Source: Enterococcus faecalis (lineage in GTDB: Bacteria > Bacillota > Bacilli > Lactobacillales > Enterococcaceae). Taken from it: 64,000 bases of DNA. Position 1 is the first letter of the stretch; each line of letters starts with the position of its first letter. The stretch is from the NCBI RefSeq assembly GCF_029024925.1, contig NZ_CP118962.1, positions 2,140,001-2,204,000 of the forward strand. Direction: 5' to 3'. Made by a program: the position numbers and the translations under genes. Positions 55,364 to 64,000 of the stretch are shown in pieces. A model generated the notes under the pieces. It saw only the letters and a program-made list of their open reading frames with translations. It was not told the DNA's origin and made no database searches.

Positions 55364-56533
55364 TTACGTAGATTCTTGTTGATCTGGCTTATCTTCATCA
55401 TACAAACCAGAAACAATTTGGTACCACTCAAAAATGTGTGTAATTATCACCTTAGCTGCGGCATAAACAGGAATTCCTAAAATTACCCCGACAATCCCAA
55501 ATAGTTTACCAGACGTTAATAAAACAACCAAAATGGTGACTGGATGAATGGATAACTGACTGCCTAGGACAAGTGGTGAAATAAACCGACCTTCGACCGT
55601 TTGCTCAATGGCAAAAACAATCAAGACTTTAATTAACAAAGCTGGCCCACTGACAATTCCTAAAAAGACTGCTGGAATCATGGCTAAAAATGACCCTAAA
55701 TAAGGGATTAAATTTAAAAAGCCTGCTGCAATACCTAAAGTGACTGCATAATCTAAGCCAATGACAGAAAAACCAATCATAAACATAATTGCCACTGCGA
55801 AAGCGACAGTTAACTGTCCTCTAATATAAGAAGAGACTTGATCATTGACTTCTGCAAGAACTTTTAAGGTTGGTTTACGCATCTTCACTGGTAAAAACTT
55901 CATTAAATATGGCGCTAAGTTTTTGCCATCTTTCAGTAAATAAAATAGAATAAAGGGCATCGTAATGATGGCGACAAAGATCGTAGCCACCGCCCCAAAG
56001 AAATTACCAATTCCTTGTACTGTGAACGTTGAGACGTTTTTAATGATGGTACCTAACGAACTGACAACTTTATCGCCTGCCGCTTCAAGTTGTTCTCTAA
56101 ATTGCGCGAAAAGTGGATCACTTAATATTTCCTGCGATTTTTGATCAATTGTATCAATATATTGAGGAAAATGATTTACAAAGCTGACAGATTGCTCACG
56201 AATTTTAGGAACGATTACAATACCACCCCAAATGAGTAGTGCCACAATTAAAATAAATAGGCCGATAATACTCCAGACACGTGAGATTTGTTTTTTCTCT
56301 AAATAATCGACAATCGGATTTAATAAATAATATAAAATCCCCGCCATAATTACTGGTAAGCCGACAACGCCGAAAAACTGCCAGACGGGCTTAAATAAAT
56401 AAGAAACTTTCGTAAAAGTTAGAATAATTAACAGCACCAATAAGACAATCAGTAAGGCTGTTACTACTTGATTATTTAAAAACCAACGCCAAAACCAAGA
56501 CAGGCGTTTATCAGTCGTTTGTTTTTTATCCAT
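55364..56533 (-). CDS. AI-2E family transporter-like membrane protein
   Basis: About 389 residues with seven or eight hydrophobic segments: two near the N-terminus, a soluble central stretch (about 95-165) and a C-terminal cluster containing GFLNLIPYLGSFLAMIPA and FVVLLTSG-like sequence typical of the PF01594 family. Members export signals, or ions such as Na+; the name AI-2E is historical and does not show autoinducer transport. I start at the ATG at 56533 (GGAG 9 bases upstream). Preceded by an orphan PTS EIIA gene. Confidence 0.85.
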   Translation of the reverse strand: MDKKQTTDKRLSWFWRWFLNNQVVTALLIVLLVLLIILTFTKVSYLFKPVWQFFGVVGLPVIMAGILYYLLNPIVDYLEKKQISRVWSIIGLFILIVALLIWGGIVIVPKIREQSVSFVNHFPQYIDTIDQKSQEILSDPLFAQFREQLEAAGDKVVSSLGTIIKNVSTFTVQGIGNFFGAVATIFVAIITMPFILFYLLKDGKNLAPYLMKFLPVKMRKPTLKVLAEVNDQVSSYIRGQLTVAFAVAIMFMIGFSVIGLDYAVTLGIAAGFLNLIPYLGSFLAMIPAVFLGIVSGPALLIKVLIVFAIEQTVEGRFISPLVLGSQLSIHPVTILVVLLTSGKLFGIVGVILGIPVYAAAKVIITHIFEWYQIVSGLYDEDKPDQQEST

Positions 56534-56537
56534 TGAT

Positions 56538-56906
56538 TCACGCTCCATTTACTAAATAATCAATTGTTGTTCCAATAGTTATCTTTGGTAACTGATGGGG
56601 CGTTAAATAAACACCATTCCGGATAACATCATCCTCATCGGTTGGTGCATCAGCAAAGATTAAAGTGCTGTGAGCGATACTTTGCAAGTTACTATTGGCA
56701 AAAGAACCCACTTTTGTAATTGTATAGTTTGTATCGCCAATTTTCAGATGATCTCCTTCTGCCAAGGTAACTTGGTCTTTTTCTGGGAATGATTGAATAA
56801 CTGCATGTTGCTTCAAGGTATCGGTAGCAGTTTCTCCAAAAAGAATAATCATTTTTTCTGAATCATCGATTGCATGTTTGCCTATTTCTGTTACGGTTGC
56901 TTGCAT
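56538..56906 (-). CDS. Orphan glucitol/sorbitol-type PTS EIIA
   Basis: 122-residue protein like the EIIA of the glucitol PTS. The motif KVGSFANSNLQSIAHSTLIF is characteristic, and the active-site histidine lies in the N-terminal QHAVIQSF segment. No EIIB or EIIC gene is near, so it is an orphan that may have a regulatory role. The ATG at 56906 is preceded by GAAGGAG at a long spacing of 11; an in-frame GTG at 56918 is too close. Followed 4 bases later by the AI-2E-family gene. Confidence 0.82.
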   Translation of the reverse strand: MQATVTEIGKHAIDDSEKMIILFGETATDTLKQHAVIQSFPEKDQVTLAEGDHLKIGDTNYTITKVGSFANSNLQSIAHSTLIFADAPTDEDDVIRNGVYLTPHQLPKITIGTTIDYLVNGA

Positions 56907-56979
56907 CTTCCATCCCACTCCTTCATTATCTTACTTCTATTATTATAGCATAGAATAAAATAGATATTCAGGAAAAAGA

Positions 56980-57022
56980 AAAGGCGGTGAACAATCGTCA
57001 ATTGACTTTTGTTCACCGCCTT
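56980..57022 (-). terminator. Terminator of the murA-epuA operon
   Basis: Perfect 13-bp stem AAGGCGGTGAACA (56980-56992) / TGTTCACCGCCTT (57010-57022), followed on the minus strand by TTCTTTTTCC. Confidence 0.9.
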
Positions 57023-57033
57023 AAAATAAGTTT

Positions 57034-57210
57034 TTATTTAAAGAAGTTCATAATATGAGTCCAAATTTTTTCATCAAAGACATCCATTGGATTCCCATTT
57101 CCAATCAAACCATAACCAATCATTGTTCCCACAACAAATAAGATAATGACTAACGAAATGACCACTAGAATTTTCAATAATGTTACTAAAATATAACGAA
57201 ATGAACTCAT
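57034..57210 (-). CDS. Small membrane protein, EpuA-like (DNA-directed RNA polymerase beta-associated annotation)
   Basis: 58 residues starting MSSFRYILVTLLKILVVISL, a single transmembrane segment (about 8-38) followed by a short hydrophilic tail with MDVFDEKIWTHIMNFFK. AAAGGAG lies 8 bases before the ATG. It follows murA by 13 bases, the place where EpuA-family genes (PF11772) are found in streptococci and enterococci. Annotation as RNA polymerase beta subunit in databases is misleading; function unknown. Confidence 0.85.
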   Translation of the reverse strand: MSSFRYILVTLLKILVVISLVIILFVVGTMIGYGLIGNGNPMDVFDEKIWTHIMNFFK

Positions 57211-57223
57211 ACGTTTGACTCCT

Positions 57224-58525
57224 TTAGATTACTGTCGTTGCTTGTTTTTCTTCAATTTTTTCATCATTGACGCGTTCAACGTTCGCGCCTAATTTTTGAA
57301 GTTTTTTATGGAACTCATAATAGCCACGATCTAAATATTTCAAATTAGAGACACGTGTAATGCCATTTGCACGTAACCCTACTAAAATCAATGCGGCAGC
57401 TGCCCGTAAATCAGTGGCTTCCACTGCTGCTCCTTGTAACTCGTTGCCACCATTAATAATCGCAATGTTGCCGTCAATTTTTAAGTCAGCGTTCATTCGA
57501 CGCATTTCCTCTAAGTGTTGGTAACGATTTTCAAAGACTGTTTCTGTCACGATGCTTGTTCCTTCAGCAAACATTTGGATCGCTGTCATTTGTGCTTGCA
57601 TGTCTGTTGGGAAACCAGGATGCGGCATTGTCTTAACATCTGTTGGTTTTAGATGTTTTGGTCCAATTACACGGATGCCGTTTTCTTCTTCTTCAATGAT
57701 TGCACCCATTTCAGTTAATTTAGAAATTAGCGGACGATTATGTTCAGAAATTGCTTCTTCAATTAAAACATTGCCCTCAGTCATTGCTGCAGCTACCATG
57801 AACGTACCTGCTTCAATTCGATCTTGAACGATTGAATGCTCTACGGCATGTAATTTATCGACGCCTTCGATACGCATCGTTTCTGTCCCAGCACCGATAA
57901 CATTGGCACCCATTTTGTTTAAAATGTTTGCTAAGTCAACGATTTCAGGTTCACGAGCAACGTTTTCAATGATGGTTGTTCCTTTCGCACGAACAGCAGC
58001 CATCATAATATTTTGCGTAGCGCCGACACTTGGGAAGTCTAAGTAAATAGTGTTACCGATTAGTTCATCCGCAATTGCTTCAATGTAACCATTTTTTTGG
58101 ATGATTTTTGCACCTAATGCTTGGAAGCCTTTTAAGTGTAAGTCAATTGGTCGTTTGCCAATGGCACAGCCACCTGGCATTGCCACTTTGGCATGACCAT
58201 TACGAGCCAATAAAGGTCCCATTACAACGATAGAAGCACGCATTTTACTAACGTACTCATAGTTTGCTTCGATCCCTAAAGGTTGTGTTGCGTCTATTGT
58301 TACTTCATTCGCGTCTTCATCAAAATCAATGGCTACATTCAAATGCTTAATTACTTGATTCATTGTAAATACATCAGATAAAATTGGTACATTTTTTAAA
58401 GTAGTAACGCCTTCTTCAGCTAAAAGAGTAGCTGCTAAAATTGGTAAAACAGCGTTTTTGGCGCCTTCAATTTTTACAGTTCCTTCTAATTTTGTATTAC
58501 CACCATGAACAATAATTTGTTCCAT
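57224..58525 (-). CDS. murA: UDP-N-acetylglucosamine 1-carboxyvinyltransferase
   Basis: First committed step of peptidoglycan synthesis, adding enolpyruvate to UDP-GlcNAc; the target of fosfomycin. EPSP-synthase fold of 433 residues. [15 protein letters not shown] near the N-terminus holds the conserved Lys-Asn pair, and the fosfomycin-binding Cys is in [21 protein letters not shown] precedes the ATG at 58525; the longer frame would begin at TTG. The location beside a DUF1146 gene and the atp operon is that of the murA1 paralogue in Firmicutes. Confidence 0.96.
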   Translation of the reverse strand: MEQIIVHGGNTKLEGTVKIEGAKNAVLPILAATLLAEEGVTTLKNVPILSDVFTMNQVIKHLNVAIDFDEDANEVTIDATQPLGIEANYEYVSKMRASIVVMGPLLARNGHAKVAMPGGCAIGKRPIDLHLKGFQALGAKIIQKNGYIEAIADELIGNTIYLDFPSVGATQNIMMAAVRAKGTTIIENVAREPEIVDLANILNKMGANVIGAGTETMRIEGVDKLHAVEHSIVQDRIEAGTFMVAAAMTEGNVLIEEAISEHNRPLISKLTEMGAIIEEEENGIRVIGPKHLKPTDVKTMPHPGFPTDMQAQMTAIQMFAEGTSIVTETVFENRYQHLEEMRRMNADLKIDGNIAIINGGNELQGAAVEATDLRAAAALILVGLRANGITRVSNLKYLDRGYYEFHKKLQKLGANVERVNDEKIEEKQATTVI

Positions 58526-58627
58526 TTTGTTCCCCCCAAAAAAATGAGAATAGGTATTCCTATTCAAAATCTTTACTATTATACCATTATTCAACTAAAA
58601 ATTGTACCTTTTTTTATTTTTCAATTT

Positions 58628-58864
58628 TTAAGGAAAATACACAATGAAAAGATTTCGACAAAGCGCAATCAATTCTAAAGCAAACGAGCTAACTGTGTAT
58701 CCGATAGCGATGGCGAAAAATACCATCAGCATTCTAATTTGCGGTGTAAATTGGGTTTTGAAAAATTGCTCAATACGCAATGATTGCAACGCCCAAAAAC
58801 TTATGTAAATGAACATAAGATGACTAACGATTCGAACAATAGCATCTACTCCATAGTATTGCAT
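58628..58864 (-). CDS. DUF1146/YwzB family small membrane protein
   Basis: 78 residues with two transmembrane segments (about 8-25 and 40-65), QYYGVDAIVRIVSHLMFIYI at the start. The family lies between atp operons and murA in Firmicutes. AAAGGAGG lies 6 bases before the ATG. Function unknown. Confidence 0.85.
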   Translation of the reverse strand: MQYYGVDAIVRIVSHLMFIYISFWALQSLRIEQFFKTQFTPQIRMLMVFFAIAIGYTVSSFALELIALCRNLFIVYFP

Positions 58865-58978
58865 AAGGAGCCTCCTTTTTTCTAACGTAGGAACATTTTA
58901 TCACAAAATAATAAAAACCGATAATTAATCCACTTGAAATGCCAAAATTTGACACTATTTATTAAAAAATACGAAGAA

Positions 58979-59023
58979 ATAGAGTTTAAGGCACCTGACT
59001 CAATAGCAAGCGCCTTAAACTCT
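58979..59023 (-). terminator. Terminator of the atp operon
   Basis: Perfect 12-bp stem AGAGTTTAAGGC (58981-58992) / GCCTTAAACTCT (59012-59023), loop of 19, then ATTTCTTCGTATTTTTT on the minus strand. It begins 30 bases past the atpC stop codon. Confidence 0.85.
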
Positions 59024-59052
59024 ACAAAAGTGACTGAATCCTTCAGCCTTTT

Positions 59053-59472
59053 TTACCCATGTTTCGATACGTTGATCCGGTTGATTGCACGATGCAAAGC
59101 AACAGTCGCACGACGTAGTTGATCGCGGTCGTCTTTTGCTTTGGCTTCTTCAATTAAACGTTCTGCTCGTTGTTTTGCTCGTTCAGCACGAGGTACATCG
59201 ATATCTCGTTCACGTTCGGCACTATCGGCAATAATAGAAACGACATTATCACGGACTTCCATGATACCACCATTTACAGCTACCCAGTCAACATGTGTAT
59301 CTGAATCGGTCCGTTTGATGCGGACTTCATCAATCGCTAGCGGAACGATGATTGGCGCATGTTTTGGTAAAATACCAATTTCACCATCTGTTGTTTTCGC
59401 CACAACGATTTTTGCATGGTGGTCATAAACTAGACCATTAGGCGTTACTACATTCACAGTAAGACTATCCAT
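59053..59472 (-). CDS. atpC: F-type ATP synthase epsilon subunit
   Basis: 139 residues. N-terminal beta-sandwich ([35 protein letters not shown]) and a C-terminal helical hairpin. Part of the F1 sector, regulating catalysis and linking to the c-ring. Last gene of the atp operon, 16 bases after atpD. Confidence 0.97.
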   Translation of the reverse strand: MDSLTVNVVTPNGLVYDHHAKIVVAKTTDGEIGILPKHAPIIVPLAIDEVRIKRTDSDTHVDWVAVNGGIMEVRDNVVSIIADSAERERDIDVPRAERAKQRAERLIEEAKAKDDRDQLRRATVALHRAINRINVSKHG

Positions 59473-59488
59473 TGTGTTTGCCGCCTTT

Positions 59489-60922
<1,434 letters not shown>

Positions 60923-60968
60923 TCACACGCTTTGAACGTTTTTATAAACGTTCAAACGTAAGACTAGA

Positions 60969-61877
60969 TTATTCTAGTGCAGCTGCACCAGCAACAATTT
61001 CTGTAATTTCTTGGGTAATCGCCCCTTGACGAGCACGGTTATAAGAAATTGTTAAATCGCTAATAATATTTTGCGCATTGTCAGTGGCTGTTTTCATGGC
61101 GGTCATCCCAGCAGCATGTTCTGCTGTTTTCGCATCAATGATCGCCCCATAAATTAAGCTTTCTGCATATTGTGGTAATAATTGATCCAAGATTGCTTCA
61201 GGTGAAGGCTCTAAAAGATATTCTTGTTCGTAAGAGGTCGCCTCTGATGGATCTAAATCAGTAATTGGCAACATTTTTTTCACACGAAACTGACTCGTTA
61301 GTGAGTTAACGTGGTGATTATAACAAACATACAATTCATCAAACACTTCGTTTTGGTACATAGTCGTTGCCGTTGTCACAATCTTACGGACTTCTTCAAA
61401 CGTTGGTTGATCCGTTAAGCCTCTTAGCTCATAGGAAACATCGATTCCGCGTGCTTTAAAGAAATCCGCCCCTGTACCACCAATGGCGATTAAGGCATAT
61501 TCTTTATTAGAATCATGGTCTTCTTGAATCATACTCATGGTTTGTTTTAAGATTGAGCTATTGTAGCCACCAACTAACCCTTTGTCAGAAGTGATAACGA
61601 TATAGCCTGTTTTTTTGACAGGTCGTTGTGCTAACATCACATGATAGTTCCCTTCACTAAGAGAAGATTGTTCTGTTTCACGTAATTCACTTAACTGAGC
61701 AGCTACTAAATGCGTAACGACACTACGAATTTTTGAAGAATATTCTTGAAAGCTTTTAGAGGCGCCTTCTGACTTGGTCAATTTGGCTGCAGAAACCATT
61801 TGCATCGCTTTGGTAATTTGGCTTGTCTTTTTTGTTGATGCAATGCGTTGTTTGATTTCGTTTAATGAAGCACCCAA
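60969..61877 (-). CDS. atpG: F-type ATP synthase gamma subunit
   Basis: Central rotor shaft, 302 residues. N-terminal [20 protein letters not shown] and C-terminal helix ending [20 protein letters not shown] are the coiled-coil halves conserved in all gamma subunits. 15 bases after atpA. Confidence 0.98.
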   Translation of the reverse strand: MGASLNEIKQRIASTKKTSQITKAMQMVSAAKLTKSEGASKSFQEYSSKIRSVVTHLVAAQLSELRETEQSSLSEGNYHVMLAQRPVKKTGYIVITSDKGLVGGYNSSILKQTMSMIQEDHDSNKEYALIAIGGTGADFFKARGIDVSYELRGLTDQPTFEEVRKIVTTATTMYQNEVFDELYVCYNHHVNSLTSQFRVKKMLPITDLDPSEATSYEQEYLLEPSPEAILDQLLPQYAESLIYGAIIDAKTAEHAAGMTAMKTATDNAQNIISDLTISYNRARQGAITQEITEIVAGAAALE

Positions 61878-61892
61878 TGTCGCTCACCTCTC

Positions 61893-63449
<1,557 letters not shown>

Positions 63450-63477
63450 TCAATTCACCTCTTTGTAGTCCTAAAGA

Positions 63478-64000
63478 TTATTTTAATAACTTCTGCTGCA
63501 TATGTTCTAATTGTTTGCGGATGCTGCCATCGATTACTTGATGGTTTGCTTCAATAACCACTCCGCCGACAATTGACGGGTCAATTAAATTGACTAAATG
63601 CGCTTGTTCATACCCTAATAATTGGGCAGCTTTTTCTTCCATTGCTTGATGTTGTTCTTTTGATAAAGGAATGGCTGTTGTCACTGAACCCAAAATTAGT
63701 CCTTGGTGCTCATCATAACGTCGTTCATATTCATCAATCATCAAGAGCAGATCGTACATGCGACGATATTCGTAAACCACTCGCAAAAAGTTTTGCATCA
63801 TTTCACTAAAACCTGTTACTAGTTTTTCCATGATGCTGTCTTTTTCATAAGGCTCTAAGCGATCATCACTTAAAATATCGCCAATACCAGGTACTTGGTG
63901 ATAGACTTCGCGAAGCGTCAATAATTCTTGATAAATTGCTTCAGCTTGGTTCTTTTCAACTGCCAACTCAAACAAAGCCTTGCCGTAGCGTTTACCAACT
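63478..64000 (-). CDS. atpH: F-type ATP synthase delta subunit, 5-prime end outside window
   Basis: Peripheral stalk subunit. The reading frame is open to the window edge: it reads VGKRYGKALFELAVEKNQAE from 64000 downward. Only a few N-terminal residues are missing, compared with the usual length of about 180. The conserved C-terminal segment (NLIDPSIVGGVVIEANHQ) is complete. Confidence 0.96.
   Translation of the reverse strand, partial: VGKRYGKALFELAVEKNQAEAIYQELLTLREVYHQVPGIGDILSDDRLEPYEKDSIMEKLVTGFSEMMQNFLRVVYEYRRMYDLLLMIDEYERRYDEHQGLILGSVTTAIPLSKEQHQAMEEKAAQLLGYEQAHLVNLIDPSIVGGVVIEANHQVIDGSIRKQLEHMQQKLLK

Noticed and set aside
55364-56533. Autoinducer-2 exporter
   Set aside because: The family name is historical; nothing in the sequence shows autoinducer-2 as substrate.

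Overview
The window is low-GC Firmicute chromosome. Gene content, protein sequences and order match my memory of Enterococcus faecalis: an AzoA-type azoreductase, murT-gatD, efr-type ABC exporters, the murAA-atp neighbourhood and, above all, the selenium-dependent molybdenum hydroxylase locus. There are no tRNA or rRNA genes, transposases, prophage genes or CRISPR arrays. Apart from two copies of an intergenic repeat it looks like stable, mostly minus-strand chromosome. Species and locus assignments are from recall, not from a search.

Layout. 1-4.4 kb: tdk-prfA-prmC-sua5-glyA, a conserved translation/one-carbon operon (glyA is cut by the window edge). 4.6-7.9 kb: an exported fumarate-reductase-like flavolipoprotein with a Rex-like operator, divergent from ktrB. 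7.9-14.3 kb: flavodoxin, an NfnAB-like pair and pyruvate:flavodoxin oxidoreductase, an anaerobic electron-transfer operon with a good promoter. 14.5-23.8 kb: the selenium/molybdenum block: yqeB, yqeC, a DUF3343 protein, yedF, selD, a cysteine-desulfurase-like protein, mocA and the molybdenum hydroxylase itself, preceded by xdhC and a ModE-like regulator. 23.9-36.4 kb: purine (urate/xanthine) catabolism: NCS2 permease, ridA, carbamate kinase, ygeW, ygeY, ygeX, hydA, ygfK and ssnA. A DauR-like PAS/HTH regulator (36.8 kb) is divergent from it. 37.6-43.5 kb: murT-gatD, nucleoside hydrolase plus an ECF S component, manA and a serine hydrolase. 43.7-49.8 kb: VOC protein, heterodimeric ABC exporter with its TetR regulator, and a guanylate-kinase-like protein. 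50-54.4 kb: beta-glucoside PTS operon controlled by LicT antitermination. 54.7-58.9 kb: azoA, AI-2E-family protein, an orphan glucitol-type EIIA, epuA-like gene, murA and a DUF1146 gene. 59-64 kb: F-ATPase genes atpH-A-G-D-C.

How it fits together. The most remarkable part is 14.5-36.8 kb. SelD makes selenophosphate, but no selA, selB or selC is visible and SelD itself has Cys, so the selenium appears destined for a labile cofactor of the molybdenum hydroxylase rather than selenocysteine. MocA, YqeB, YqeC and XdhC are the expected cofactor-maturation helpers. The neighbouring operon imports a purine (NCS2), opens and strips rings (SsnA, HydA, YgfK, YgeY, YgeW), degrades 2,3-diaminopropionate (YgeX, with RidA for the reactive enamine) and makes ATP from carbamoyl phosphate (carbamate kinase). 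The exact order of steps is inference. An almost identical 18-bp palindrome lies at the promoters of both operons, and two cre-like sites lie in the leader of the purine operon. This suggests one purine/molybdenum/selenium regulon under catabolite control. The flavodoxin/Nfn/PFOR operon is a plausible supplier of low-potential electrons.
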